Assembly (NCBI GenBank): GCA_002720475.1
Contig: PBIL01000005.1
Span: 1-64,000, forward strand
Direction: 5' to 3'
Length of the DNA stretch: 64,000 nucleotides
From: Roseovarius sp.
Lineage (GTDB): Bacteria; Pseudomonadota; Alphaproteobacteria; Rhodobacterales; Rhodobacteraceae
Below, piece by piece: positions 44,607 through 54,061 of the stretch; the stretch's first letter is position 1, and each line of letters begins with the position of its first letter. The notes beneath the pieces were generated by a model. It saw only the letters and a program-made list of their open reading frames with translations. It was not told the DNA's origin and searched no databases. Made by a program: the position numbers and the translations under genes.

Positions 44607-45915
44607 CTCTCGCAGCCTTGATATAGGTCATGGGGTTGATCGGTTTGCCGTCCACGCGCACCTCGTAGTGGAGATGGGTGCCGGTGGAGCGTCCTGTATT
44701 GCCCATATCACCAATCCTTTCCCCGCGCGAGACCCTTTGGCCCTTGCGCACACGGATTCTGGACAGATGCGCGAAGCGGGTCTCGATCCCGAAGGCGTGC
44801 TCGATCTTGATGAGCTGGCCATAGCCCGAGAGCCAGCCGGCGTGGCTCACCACCCCGTCGGCGGTGGCGTAGATGGGGGTGCCATGCGCGGCGGCGAAAT
44901 CGGTCCCGGCATGGAGTCTGCCCCAGCGGCTGCCGAAGCCCGAGGTGAAGCGGAACGCGCTCTTGACCGGCAGCGCGAGCGGCACCTTCTCGGCGGCGAG
45001 GCGGTAGAGGTTGAGCTCGTCGAGCCGGGTCATGATGCGGTTGGCGCGCTCGGCTTCGGGAGAGGGGGCCTCGCCCCGCGTCGAGAACGAGATCGGCATG
45101 AGCGGTCCGCCCTGCCCGGAATAGCCGCGCCGCACCGTGCTGATGAGCCGGTCGGGATCGAGTCCCGCATTTCGGAACATGCGCTCCAGCGGCTCGACCG
45201 AGATGGTCATGGCATCCTCGAGCTGGCTGAAGATCTCGGCGTTGCGCTCGTTCACGAGGCGCAGCTCATAAGCCATCTCATCGGCCTTGCGCAGCGCGTC
45301 CTCGGCATCGGCCAGCGTCTGGTCGCGCTCGCGCGCGGCATCGGCCAGAGCGGCGGAAAGGAAGGCCATGGTGGCATCGCCCGACCCGTTGCCCTCGGCC
45401 TCGGGCAGCGCGCCGTCGCCGGTCTCGAGCGCGGCGGCAAGCCGATCGGCGTTCTCGATGGCGGCCTCGCGCTCGGTCATGGTGCGGCGCAGCGTGGCCT
45501 GGATCACCTCGATCCCGGTCTCGAGCTCGCGCCGCCGCGTCTCGGAGCGCAGAAGCTCGGATTGCATGGCCGAGATCTGCGCCAGCGCCGAGGCGAACCG
45601 TTGCTGCGCGGCCAGCGCCTCTTCGGCGCGGCGGTCGCGCTCGACGGCAAGCGCGTTGAGCCGCGCCTCGTAGGTCTGAAGATCGCGCCTGGCCTGTTCG
45701 CGGAAATTGCCCGCGCCGATCGAATCCATCACCAGCACCGAGGTTGCGATGATTGCCCAGGCGACGATGGCACAGGCCCCGGCCGCCGCGATCAGCTGCG
45801 TCGCGGGTCGCAGCCGGATGAAGCGCGTATCGGTATCGGATCGCAGAAAGACCCGGCGTTCCGGGAAGTGACGTTCGAGAATGTCGTGAAGTCTTATGGC
45901 CAGTCGTGTGCGCAC
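44596..45915 (-). CDS. M23-family peptidoglycan endopeptidase with coiled-coil
   Basis: 439 residues from a GTG. TM at about 38-62, periplasmic coiled-coil region at about 75-225, M23 domain at about 318-430: HAGTDFAAAHG with His and Asp zinc ligands, and THLHYEV with the HxH. All three zinc-ligand residues and the catalytic His are present, so it should be active. It belongs to the LmdC/DipM-like partners of bactofilins and probably recruits or is recruited by the next gene. Confidence 0.93.
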   Translation of the reverse strand: MRTRLAIRLHDILERHFPERRVFLRSDTDTRFIRLRPATQLIAAAGACAIVAWAIIATSVLVMDSIGAGNFREQARRDLQTYEARLNALAVERDRRAEEALAAQQRFASALAQISAMQSELLRSETRRRELETGIEVIQATLRRTMTEREAAIENADRLAAALETGDGALPEAEGNGSGDATMAFLSAALADAARERDQTLADAEDALRKADEMAYELRLVNERNAEIFSQLEDAMTISVEPLERMFRNAGLDPDRLISTVRRGYSGQGGPLMPISFSTRGEAPSPEAERANRIMTRLDELNLYRLAAEKVPLALPVKSAFRFTSGFGSRWGRLHAGTDFAAAHGTPIYATADGVVSHAGWLSGYGQLIKIEHAFGIETRFAHLSRIRVRKGQRVSRGERIGDMGNTGRSTGTHLHYEVRVDGKPINPMTYIKAARDVF

Positions 45916-46048
45916 GCTCTTGGGTCTTCCTTGCTGTCCTTCCCGGGTGACGCTCTTCGCGTTCTGGCGGGCGTCTTGCCGGACTGATTAGCCAGCACCG
46001 CAGAAGCGGGCAAGGATTTTGACCGGCCGGGGCCGGAAAATCGGTGAT

Positions 46049-46069
46049 ATTCCGCCTGCTTGGCGGAAT
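46049..46069 (-). terminator. hairpin after the bcp-DUF455 operon
   Basis: ATTCCGCC (46049-46056) pairs with GGCGGAAT (46062-46069), 5-base loop. On the minus strand, GATTTT follows about 8 bases later, so it may end the bcp-DUF455 transcript 25 bases past its stop. The rest of 45916-46094 holds no gene. Confidence 0.4.
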
Positions 46070-46094
46070 CCCGCCGATCAGGGCGGGCCTGTGG

Positions 46095-46919
46095 TCAGCC
46101 GCGCGCGGCAGCCGCCCCGGCCAGCGGCCAGTAGAAATCGGGGGGCAATCCCGCCTCGGCGCGCTTTTCCTCGTTGAAGGGCGGCTTGAGCCGGCCGTGG
46201 AAATGACGGCGCACCAGATCGTGAAACGCCTCTCTGGGATCGAGATCGTGGCGCCCGCAGAGGAAATGGAACCACTTGGCCCCATAGGCCACATGGTGGA
46301 CCTCCTCGGCATAGATCACCCGCAGCGCCGCAACCGCCGAACTCATGCCCGCGCCTTCGAAGAGCGCGATCATCCCCGGTGTCACGTCGAGCCCGCGCGC
46401 CTCGAGCACCATGGGCACCACGGCGAGCCGCGCCATCAGGTCATGGGCCGTGTCCTCGGCGGCGCGCCACATGCCGGCATGGGCGGGCAGGGCCCCGTAA
46501 TGGCTGCCCATCTCCTCCAGGCAGTCGCACAGGAGGTTGAAATGCTTGGATTCCTCATCTGCCGCCGTCACCCAGTCATCGTAGAATCCCGGCGGCAGGG
46601 AGGTATCGGTGAAGCGCGCGATGATGTCCCAGTGCAGATCGACTGCGTTGAGCTCGATATGCGCCACCGCGTGCAGCATGGCCAGACGGCCCTGCGCGCT
46701 GCCGGGGCGGCGGCGCGGCACGTCGCGCGGATCGAGCAGGCGGGGCAGGTCGGGCCGCGCCGGGCGGTCGGGCGGGCAGGCGCGGCCCAGGGGCAGGGCG
46801 CTGCCCGCCGCCCGCGCCGCCTGCCATGTTGCCGCGTGCCGCCGCGAGAGCGCGGTCTTCTCCCGCCCGTCGGCGGTGCGGAGCACCTCGACGGCCATCT
46901 GCGCAAGCGTCAGGCTCAC
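46095..46919 (-). CDS. DUF455 ferritin-like diiron protein
   Basis: 274 residues. Helical with EH-type ligands: HAVAHIELNAVDLHWD, DEESKHFNLL, RVIYAEEVHHVAYG, fitting the four-helix ferritin-like DUF455 family. The start is a GTG that shares GTGA with the bcp stop, so they are coupled; an ATG 21 bases on is an alternative. Function is unknown; the pairing with a peroxidase-type thiol enzyme hints at an oxidative-stress or oxygen-dependent role. Confidence 0.85.
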   Translation of the reverse strand: MSLTLAQMAVEVLRTADGREKTALSRRHAATWQAARAAGSALPLGRACPPDRPARPDLPRLLDPRDVPRRRPGSAQGRLAMLHAVAHIELNAVDLHWDIIARFTDTSLPPGFYDDWVTAADEESKHFNLLCDCLEEMGSHYGALPAHAGMWRAAEDTAHDLMARLAVVPMVLEARGLDVTPGMIALFEGAGMSSAVAALRVIYAEEVHHVAYGAKWFHFLCGRHDLDPREAFHDLVRRHFHGRLKPPFNEEKRAEAGLPPDFYWPLAGAAAARG

Positions 46920-47377
46920 AGCGCGCGCACCGCCTCGAGCACCTCCTCGGCATGGCCCGGCACCTTGACCTTGCGCCATTCCCGCGCGATCCGGCCTTCG
47001 GCGTCGATCAGGAAGGTAGAGCGCTCGATGCCGAAGAAGGTCTTGCCATACATGCTCTTTTCCTTCCAGACGCCGAACCGCTCGCAGACATCGCTGTTCT
47101 CGTCAGACAGAAGCGGCACCGTGAGGCCATGCTTGTCGCGGAACTTCTCGTGGCTGGCCACGCTGTCCTTGGAAATGCCGAGCACATGCGCGCCGAGCGC
47201 GTCGAACTCGGGTTTGAGGCCGGAAAAGGCTACCGCCTCCCTGGTGCAGCCCGACGTGTCGTCGCGCGGGTAGAAGAACAGCACCACCGGCGCGCCGCGC
47301 AGATCGGCAAGGCGCAGCTCGCCGCCGCCATCGCGCGGCAGGCTGACATCGGGGGCGGTCGTGAGCGTGTCGGACAT
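46916..47377 (-). CDS. bcp: thioredoxin-dependent thiol peroxidase (Bcp/PrxQ)
   Basis: 153-residue peroxiredoxin that reduces H2O2 and organic peroxides. The peroxidatic Cys is in YPRDDTSGCTREA (about 36-48). The residue five positions later, Cys in E. coli Bcp, is not Cys here (GCTREAV), so it is likely a 1-Cys type or uses another Cys (SDVCERF at about 93-99) as resolver. Operon with DUF455. Confidence 0.93.
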   Translation of the reverse strand: MSDTLTTAPDVSLPRDGGGELRLADLRGAPVVLFFYPRDDTSGCTREAVAFSGLKPEFDALGAHVLGISKDSVASHEKFRDKHGLTVPLLSDENSDVCERFGVWKEKSMYGKTFFGIERSTFLIDAEGRIAREWRKVKVPGHAEEVLEAVRAL

Positions 47378-47392
47378 GGAAACCTCTCGGGC

Positions 47393-47421
47393 TTGTGATG
47401 CGATCTTGTGAGTTTCATATT
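47393..47421 (+). promoter_or_regulatory. possible promoter for the YhdP-queA transcription unit
   Basis: TTGTGA (47393-47398) and CATATT (47416-47421), 17 bases apart, in the 113-base region between the divergent bcp and YhdP genes. Each box matches consensus at four of six positions. Confidence 0.35.
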
Positions 47422-47490
47422 AGCCTGCGAATGGCGAGAATAAAGCCGAGAGGCAGAGCCGGGGCGCGTGTCCCGCCCCCACGGAACAAG

Positions 47491-50400
47491 ATGACCGAAA
47501 CCGATCCGTCAGGGCGTCGCGCGCCCGCAGCGCCGCCGGGCCGGCGCAGGCCGCCGCGGCGTGGCCCGCTGCACCATCTGGGGCAGCTCTGCCTTGGATG
47601 CGTGACCGCGTTGCTGATCGCGAGCATGGCGCTTGTCGCCGCGCTCGCCGCGGGGGTGAGCGCGCCCGGCTGGCTGCGCGACCGCGCCGCGCAGGCGATC
47701 AGCACCGCGCTGCCGGATCACCGGCTGGCCTTCGAGGAGATGGGGCTCGGCCTCGACGCGCGGCTTGCCCCGCAGGTGACGCTGCGCGGCGTGACGCTGC
47801 GCGACGCGCAGGGCATGCCGCTCATCGACCTGGCCGCGCTTGACATCTCGCTGTCGCGCCGGGCGTTGCTCGGCGGGGATCTGCGCGTGTCGCAGGCCGA
47901 GCTCGACGGCGGGCATGTGGTGCTGCGCCGCCGTGAAACGGGGGCCTTGTCCGTGGCCCTGGAGACGGGAGATGGCCGCAGGCACCACCCGCTCAGCGAT
48001 GCGCCGGCGACGGAGCAGATCGGCGCGATGCTGTCGCAGCCCGCGCTTGCGGCGCTGCGCGAGTTGCGGGCGTCCAATCTCAGCCTGCGCTACGAGGATG
48101 CGCGCTCGGGCAAGGCGTGGTCGGCCGATGGCGGGCAGGCAGCGCTCACCCGCGAGGGCGATGCGATCACCCTGCGCGGCAATGTCACCGTGCTCGGCGC
48201 GCGCGGCTATGCCAGCAGCCTCGAGTTGAACTATTCGGGGCACATCGGCGCGGCGGCGGCGGGCATCGGCATCCGCTTCGAGGACTGGCCCGCGCGCGAG
48301 ATCGCCGGGCAGTCCCCGGCGCTGGCCTGGCTCGGCGCGCTCGAGGCCCCGATCTCGGGGGCGATGCGCGCCGAGATCGACGCGGCGGGGCGGCTCGGCA
48401 CGCTCAGCGCCACGCTTCAGATCGCCGAGGGCGCGCTGCGCCCCACCGAGGCCACAGCGCCGATCCCGTTCCGCTCCGCGCGCAGCTACCTCACCTACGA
48501 CCCCGATCGGCAGGAGATCACCTTTGACGAACTGTCGGTCGAGAGCGCCTGGGGCCGCGCCCGCGCCGAGGGCCGCGCGCGGCTTCTGGGCATGGAGTCG
48601 GGCTGGCCCACCGGGCTCGAGGCGCAGATCCGGCTGGGCGAGATCGCGGCCAACCCGGCGGGGCTCTATCCCGAACCGGTGATCTTCGAAGGGGCGGGGG
48701 CCGATCTGCGTCTCGATTTCGCGCCCTTCGCCTTCGATATGGGGGATTTCCGGCTGCGCGACGATGGCCGGGTCCTGCGTCTTGCGGGCCGTGCGCGGGC
48801 CGAGCCGGAGGGCTGGTCGGTCGCGGTGGACGGGCGCATGGACGCGATCGCGCCCGAGCGTCTGCTGGCGCTCTGGCCCGCGGCGCTCAAGCCCAAGACC
48901 CGCACCTGGCTGTCCGAAAACGTGCGCGAGGCGCGGCTGCGCAACATCCATGCGGCATTGCGGGCGCAGCCGGGCAGCCCGCCGGATGTCTTTCTCGGCT
49001 TCGATTTCGCCGAGCTCAGCACGGTCTTCGTGCGCGACGTGCCGCCCATCGAGGCCGCATCGGGCCATGCCTCGATCCGCGACAACCGCTTTACCGTGCT
49101 GGCCGAGAGCGGCCATGTCACCCCGGCCGAGGGCGGGCCGCTCGACATCTCCGGCACCGTCTTCATCGTGCCCGACCTGCGCATCCGGCAAACCCCCGCC
49201 GAGGCGCATCTGAAGGTGCGCGGCCCGATCACCGGCGCGCTCTCGCTGCTGGACGCCCCGCCCTTCCGCTTCCTGCAAAAGGCCGGTCGGCCGGTCACGC
49301 TCGCCAGGGGGGCGGTGGCGCTCGAGGGGCGGCTGGACCTCGTCCTGCGCGAAAAGCTCACCCCCGAGGAGGTGGCCTTTGACGTCAGCGGCACGCTCAG
49401 CGATGTCCGGAGCGAGACGCTGGTGCCCGGGCGGGTGCTGCGCGCGGACAGCCTTCGGCTTGCGGCGGACAATACCGGGCTCGAGATGTCCGGGCAGGCC
49501 CGGCTGGGCAAGGTCGGGTTTTCCGGCAGCTGGACCATGCCGCTTGGCCCCGGGACGAACGGCGAGAGCCGGGTGCGCGGCGCGGTGGAGCTTTCGCAGG
49601 ATTTCGTCGAGGAATTCGGCATCGGCCTGCCGCCGGGCGCGGTCACGGGACGCGGGCAGGGGACGATAGAGATCGCCCTGCCCAGGGCCGGCGCGGGGGA
49701 GTTCGCGCTGTCCTCGGATCTGGCCGGGCTTGGCCTGCGCCTTCCCGACCTTGGCTGGTCGCTTTCCCCGGCGCAGACCGGGCGGCTCGATGTGGCGGGC
49801 AAGCTCGGCACCCCGCCGCAGATCGACGTGCTGGCCATCGACGCGGGCGGCCTGCGCGCCCGCGGCGAGGTGCGGCTCACCCCCGGCGGCGCGCTCGAGG
49901 CGGCACGGTTCAGCCGCGTGGAACTGGGCGAGTGGCTCGATGTGCAGGCCGCGTTGATCGGGCGCGGCCCCGGCGTGACGCCCGCCATCGAGGTCAGCGG
50001 CGGGCGGGGCGATCTGCGCGGCGAAAGCCTCGGCAGCGGCACGGGCGAGGGCGGCCCGGTCCGTCTCGCGCTTGACGAGCTGCGCATTTCCGAGGGCATC
50101 GCGCTCAGCGGGTTCCGGGCCGAGCTCGACACGCGCGGCGGCACACAGGGCAGTTTCTCGGGGCAGGTCAACGGCCGCGCCACCATCACCGGCGACGTGG
50201 TGCCGATGCGCGGGCGCAGCGCGTTTCGCATCCGCGCGCAGAATGCCGGCGCGGCGCTCGCCGCCGCCGGGATCCTGAACGACGCGCGCGGCGGCACGCT
50301 CGAGCTGATGCTGACCCCCGCAAAGGCCGAGAAGAGCTATGACGGCGTGCTTTCCATCGCGGAGTTGCGCGTCAAGAGCGCGCCCGCGCTCGCCACGCTG

Positions 50401-50862
50401 CTCAACGCGGTGAGCGTGGTGGGCCTGCTTGAACAGCTTGACGGGCAGGGGCTGCATTTTGCAAAGGTGGCGGCGCGGTTCCGCCTGACGCCCGCGCGCC
50501 TGACCGTGATCGAGAGCAGCGCCGTCGGGGCCTCGGCGGGGATGTCCATGGATGGCTATTACGACCTCGAGACGCGGCGGCTTGACATGCAGGGGGTGCT
50601 CTCGCCGGTCTACATGCTCAACGCCATCGGCGGGGCGCTGACGACGCGGGCGGGCGAGGGGCTGATCGGCGTGAATTTCACCCTGCGCGGCCCGGCGGAA
50701 AACCCGGCGGTGGCCGTCAACCCGCTCTCGGCGCTCACGCCCGGCTTTCTGCGCGAGATGTTCCGCAGACCGTCCCCGCAGGTCGAGGGCGCGCCGCCCG
50801 CCCTTTCCGGGCAGAACGCACGGCCCGATCCTCCGCGCAGCTTCGAGGGACCGAACCGTTGA
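47491..50862 (+). CDS. YhdP/DUF3971 AsmA-like envelope protein
   Basis: 1123 residues. A basic N-terminus with RRRPPRRG leads to one TM at about 33-58, then a very long periplasmic region rich in beta strands, with DUF3971 in the middle and an AsmA-like C-terminus ([12 protein letters not shown]). Relatives such as YhdP and TamB form hydrophobic grooves and move phospholipids to the outer membrane. The ATG at 47491 follows GGAACAAG. Stop overlaps the queA start. The Pro-rich tail could be mobile. Confidence 0.85.
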   Translation: MTETDPSGRRAPAAPPGRRRPPRRGPLHHLGQLCLGCVTALLIASMALVAALAAGVSAPGWLRDRAAQAISTALPDHRLAFEEMGLGLDARLAPQVTLRGVTLRDAQGMPLIDLAALDISLSRRALLGGDLRVSQAELDGGHVVLRRRETGALSVALETGDGRRHHPLSDAPATEQIGAMLSQPALAALRELRASNLSLRYEDARSGKAWSADGGQAALTREGDAITLRGNVTVLGARGYASSLELNYSGHIGAAAAGIGIRFEDWPAREIAGQSPALAWLGALEAPISGAMRAEIDAAGRLGTLSATLQIAEGALRPTEATAPIPFRSARSYLTYDPDRQEITFDELSVESAWGRARAEGRARLLGMESGWPTGLEAQIRLGEIAANPAGLYPEPVIFEGAGADLRLDFAPFAFDMGDFRLRDDGRVLRLAGRARAEPEGWSVAVDGRMDAIAPERLLALWPAALKPKTRTWLSENVREARLRNIHAALRAQPGSPPDVFLGFDFAELSTVFVRDVPPIEAASGHASIRDNRFTVLAESGHVTPAEGGPLDISGTVFIVPDLRIRQTPAEAHLKVRGPITGALSLLDAPPFRFLQKAGRPVTLARGAVALEGRLDLVLREKLTPEEVAFDVSGTLSDVRSETLVPGRVLRADSLRLAADNTGLEMSGQARLGKVGFSGSWTMPLGPGTNGESRVRGAVELSQDFVEEFGIGLPPGAVTGRGQGTIEIALPRAGAGEFALSSDLAGLGLRLPDLGWSLSPAQTGRLDVAGKLGTPPQIDVLAIDAGGLRARGEVRLTPGGALEAARFSRVELGEWLDVQAALIGRGPGVTPAIEVSGGRGDLRGESLGSGTGEGGPVRLALDELRISEGIALSGFRAELDTRGGTQGSFSGQVNGRATITGDVVPMRGRSAFRIRAQNAGAALAAAGILNDARGGTLELMLTPAKAEKSYDGVLSIAELRVKSAPALATLLNAVSVVGLLEQLDGQGLHFAKVAARFRLTPARLTVIESSAVGASAGMSMDGYYDLETRRLDMQGVLSPVYMLNAIGGALTTRAGEGLIGVNFTLRGPAENPAVAVNPLSALTPGFLREMFRRPSPQVEGAPPALSGQNARPDPPRSFEGPNR

Positions 50863-51938
50863 AACTGACCGATTTCGATTTCGACCTGCCCGAGGCGCTG
50901 ATCGCCACGCGCCCCGCGCGGCCGCGCCGCGCCGCGCGGCTTCTGGTGGCCGAAGGCGACGCGATCGCCGACAGCGCGGTGGCCGATCTGGGCGCATGGC
51001 TGCGCGCGGGCGACCGGCTGGTGCTCAACGATACGCGGGTGATCCCGGCCCGCCTCTCGGGGCACCGCGCGCGGGCGGGCGGGCAGGGCGCACGGATCGA
51101 GGTGACGCTGCTCGAGCCGCAGGCCGATGGCACCTGGTCGGCGCTGGTCAAGCCGCTCCGGAAGCTGCGCGAGGGCGAGGAGGTGGTCTTTTCCGATGAC
51201 CTCTCGGCCCGGCTCGAGGCCCGCGAAGACGGGCAGGCGCGGCTGCGCTTCAACCTCTCGGGCGCGGATTTCGACGCTGCCCTCGATGCCGCCGGGGCCA
51301 TGCCGCTGCCGCCCTATATCGCCGCGCGCCGCCCCGCCGACGCGCGGGACCGCGAGGATTACCAGACCGTCTGGGCGCGCCGCCCCGGGGCCGTGGCCGC
51401 CCCCACCGCGTCCCTGCATTTCGACGAGGTGGTGCTGGCCGATCTCGCCGCGCGCGGTGTGCGCTTTTCCCATGTCACGCTGCATGTCGGCGCGGGCACC
51501 TTCCTGCCGGTCAAGGTGGAGGACATCACCACCCACAAGATGCATGCCGAATGGGGCGAGGTGTCCGAGGCCGCCGCCGCCGAGATCGCGGCCACCCGCG
51601 CGGCGGGCGGGCGGATCATCCCGGTCGGCACCACGGCGCTGCGCCTGATCGAGACGGCGGCGCGCGCGACCGGCACCATCGCGCCTTTCCGGGGCGAAAC
51701 GGATATCTTCATCTATCCCGGCTTCGAGTTCCGCGTCACTGACGCGCTGATGACCAATTTCCACCTGCCGAAATCGACGCTGATGATGCTTGTCTCGGCA
51801 CTGATGGGGCCTGCGCGGATCCGCGCCATCTATGCCCATGCCATCGCCGCGCGCTACCGTTTCTTTTCCTATGGCGACGCCTCGCTGTTGATCCCGGACC
51901 CAAAGACTGACAGGGCGGGGACAGGCGCGACGCAATGA
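50859..51938 (+). CDS. queA: S-adenosylmethionine:tRNA ribosyltransferase-isomerase
   Basis: Makes epoxyqueuosine in tRNA from preQ1-tRNA and SAM. 359 residues, normal. The TTG start gives the family N-terminus [63 protein letters not shown] and [16 protein letters not shown] are conserved. The TTG overlaps the YhdP-like TGA by 4 bases. Other queuosine genes are outside this window. Confidence 0.96.
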   Translation: MKLTDFDFDLPEALIATRPARPRRAARLLVAEGDAIADSAVADLGAWLRAGDRLVLNDTRVIPARLSGHRARAGGQGARIEVTLLEPQADGTWSALVKPLRKLREGEEVVFSDDLSARLEAREDGQARLRFNLSGADFDAALDAAGAMPLPPYIAARRPADARDREDYQTVWARRPGAVAAPTASLHFDEVVLADLAARGVRFSHVTLHVGAGTFLPVKVEDITTHKMHAEWGEVSEAAAAEIAATRAAGGRIIPVGTTALRLIETAARATGTIAPFRGETDIFIYPGFEFRVTDALMTNFHLPKSTLMMLVSALMGPARIRAIYAHAIAARYRFFSYGDASLLIPDPKTDRAGTGATQ

Positions 51939-51974
51939 GTCGCAATTGATCGAGACGGGCCGCCGCGCCCTGCG

Positions 51975-52001
51975 CGAGGCTGGGCGAGGCTGGGCGAGGC
52001 G
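51975..52001 (+). repeat. tandem 10-bp repeat in the queA-MFS spacer
   Basis: GCGAGGCTGG occurs twice in tandem with a third partial copy (GCGAGGC). It sits 15-40 bases before the MFS start and includes part of the leader, so copy-number change could alter ribosome-site spacing. Confidence 0.6.
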
Positions 52002-52015
52002 GACGGGAGAACGCG

Positions 52016-53287
52016 ATGTTTCAGGTCCTTTCCAGCGCCTGGGCGCTGCTGCTGGGGATGATGCTCCTGCAGGTAGGCAACGGGATGCAGGGCACGCTTC
52101 TCGGGGTGCGCGGCGCGCTCGAAGGGTTTTCCACCTACGAGATGTCGGTGGTCATGTCGGCCTATTTCCTGGGCTTTCTCTTCGGCTCGCGCATGGCCCC
52201 CGAGATGATCCGCCGCGTGGGCCATGTGCGCGTCTTCGCCGCCCTTGGCTCGATGATCTCGGCCGTGCTCATCCTCTATCCCACGATTGCCGAGCCCTGG
52301 GCCTGGGCGCTGGGCCGGGTGCTGATCGGCTTCTGTTTCTCGGGGGTCTATGTCACCGCCGAGAGCTGGCTCAACAATTCCGCCACCAACGAGACGCGCG
52401 GCAAGGCGCTCTCGCTCTACATGATCGTGCAGATGGTGGGGATCGTGTCGGCGCAAGGGATGCTGGTGCTGGCCGATCCCTCGGGCTACGTGCTCTTCGT
52501 CATCCCCTCGGTGCTGGTCTCGGTGGCCTTCGCGCCGATCCTCCTGTCGGTCAGCCCGACCCCCGCCTTCGACCGGACCAAGCCGCTCTCGCTGCGCCAG
52601 ATCATGAATATCTCGCCGCTCGGCTGCGTGGGAATGCTGCTGACCGGCGGGGTCTTTGCCGCGCAGTTCGGCATGGCCGCCGTCTACGGTGCCGAGGCGG
52701 GGCTGAGCGTGGGGCAGATCTCGGCCTTCGTCGCGTCCTTCTACGTGGCCGCGATGCTGGCGCAATACCCGCTGGGGTGGCTCTCGGACCGGATGGACAG
52801 GCGCAGGCTTATCGCCGGGGTGTCGCTCGTGACCGCGACGGGGGCGGTGCTGGGGATGCTGTCGGGCGACAGTTTCGTGCTCCTGCTCACGGCGGCGTTC
52901 CTGGTGGGCGGCACGTCGAACCCGCTCTATTCGCTGCTCATCGCCTATACCAACGACTTTCTCCAGCATGACGACATGGCCGCGGCGGCGGGCGGCATGG
53001 TGTTCATCAACGGTCTGGGGGCCATCGCCGGGCCGCTGATGGTGGGCTGGATGATGGGGGTGATGGGGCCGGAGGGCTATTTTCTCTACATCGCGGTGCT
53101 GATGGCCGCGCTGGTGGCCTATGCGCTCTACCGGATGACGCAGCGCGCCGCCCCCGCGCCCGCGCAGACCGAAAGCTACATGCCGGTTTCGCCCTCGGCC
53201 TCTCCCATGGCGGTCGAATTTGCGCAGGAAATCGCCATCGAGGCCGCGCAGGACGCGGAAGAAATCGCCAAAAGCGACGAATCATGA
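52016..53287 (+). CDS. MFS transporter, YcaD-like
   Basis: 423 residues with twelve predicted helices. RMAPEMIRRVGHVRVFAALG between TM2 and TM3 is an MFS signature-like loop; GWLSDRMDRRRLI between TM8 and TM9 repeats it. VTAESWLNNSATNETRGKALSLY is typical of the YcaD/MFS sugar-like group. The C-terminus ends in an acidic Ala/Glu helix (about 393-423). Substrate unknown. ATG preceded by CGGACGGGAGAACGCG. Confidence 0.85.
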   Translation: MFQVLSSAWALLLGMMLLQVGNGMQGTLLGVRGALEGFSTYEMSVVMSAYFLGFLFGSRMAPEMIRRVGHVRVFAALGSMISAVLILYPTIAEPWAWALGRVLIGFCFSGVYVTAESWLNNSATNETRGKALSLYMIVQMVGIVSAQGMLVLADPSGYVLFVIPSVLVSVAFAPILLSVSPTPAFDRTKPLSLRQIMNISPLGCVGMLLTGGVFAAQFGMAAVYGAEAGLSVGQISAFVASFYVAAMLAQYPLGWLSDRMDRRRLIAGVSLVTATGAVLGMLSGDSFVLLLTAAFLVGGTSNPLYSLLIAYTNDFLQHDDMAAAAGGMVFINGLGAIAGPLMVGWMMGVMGPEGYFLYIAVLMAALVAYALYRMTQRAAPAPAQTESYMPVSPSASPMAVEFAQEIAIEAAQDAEEIAKSDES

Positions 53288-53371
53288 CCCTTTTGAAGCA
53301 ACAATTTACTAATAAATGCCTAAAATCGGGTCTAGGATGAAGGTATTGTGACAGGGAAACGAGGAGATCCC

Positions 53372-53950
53372 ATGATGTCGCCCGACGATGTGTTGCGCTT
53401 CTGGCTCGACGAGGTCGGCCCGAAGGGCTGGTACGAGGCGGACGAGGCGCTTGACGCGGAGATCCGCGCGCGCTTTCTCGGGGCCTGGGAGAAGGCCCGC
53501 GCCGGGGCCTTTGCGATGTGGCTGACCTATCCGAGCGGCACGCTGGCCTATATCATCCTCACCGATCAGTTCCCGCGCAACATGTTCCGCGGAGAGGCAC
53601 GCGCCTTCGAGACCGACCGCGCCGCCCTTGCCGCCGCCAAGGTGGCGATCAACCGGGGCTGGGACTTGCGGATCGACGAGCCTGCGCGGCAATTCTTCTA
53701 CCTGCCGCTGATGCATTCGGAAAACCTCTGCGATCAGGAACGCTGCGTGCGGCTGATCTGCCAGCGGATGCCCGAACACGGCCCCGCCAACCTGCTCCAT
53801 GCCCGCGCGCACCGTGAGGTGATCCGCCGCTTCGGCCGCTTCCCCTATCGCAACGCGGCGCTCGGGCGCGCCTCGACCGCGCCGGAACGCGCCTTCGAGG
53901 AAGAGGGCGGCTATGGCGCGATGGTCCGGCAGGTGCAAAAGGCGGCCTGA
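53372..53950 (+). CDS. DUF924-family protein
   Basis: 192-residue all-helical protein. VLRFWLDEVGPKGWY, LAYIILTDQFPRNMFRG, ARQFFYLPLMHSE and FGRFPYRNAALGR are the family motifs; the fold is TPR-like, and function is unknown. ATG 53372 follows GAGGAGATCCC; the immediately preceding AT-rich 84 bases are probably its promoter region, though I see no clean -35/-10 pair. Confidence 0.9.
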   Translation: MMSPDDVLRFWLDEVGPKGWYEADEALDAEIRARFLGAWEKARAGAFAMWLTYPSGTLAYIILTDQFPRNMFRGEARAFETDRAALAAAKVAINRGWDLRIDEPARQFFYLPLMHSENLCDQERCVRLICQRMPEHGPANLLHARAHREVIRRFGRFPYRNAALGRASTAPERAFEEEGGYGAMVRQVQKAA

Positions 53951-53960
53951 ACGGTCCTGC

Positions 53961-53981
53961 AACCCGCGCATGACGGGTTTT
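53961..53981 (+). terminator. terminator after the DUF924 gene
   Basis: AACCCG (53961-53966) pairs with CGGGTT (53974-53979), 7-base loop, followed by two more T. Short but well placed, 10 bases past the stop. A second hairpin CGCCGC-ATT-GCGGCG follows at about 53990-54004. Confidence 0.45.
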
Positions 53982-54061
53982 CCGCGTGCGCCGCATTGCG
54001 GCGTTGTGATCTTTCGAAAAATAGTTTAACGCTGAACTAGTTTTCGGGGATGGAGGACTGC

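Noticed and set aside
47509-50997. A 1162-codon minus-strand frame opposite the YhdP-like gene
   Set aside because: Arg/Gly/Ala-rich translation without domains, antisense to a coherent AsmA-like protein coupled to queA.
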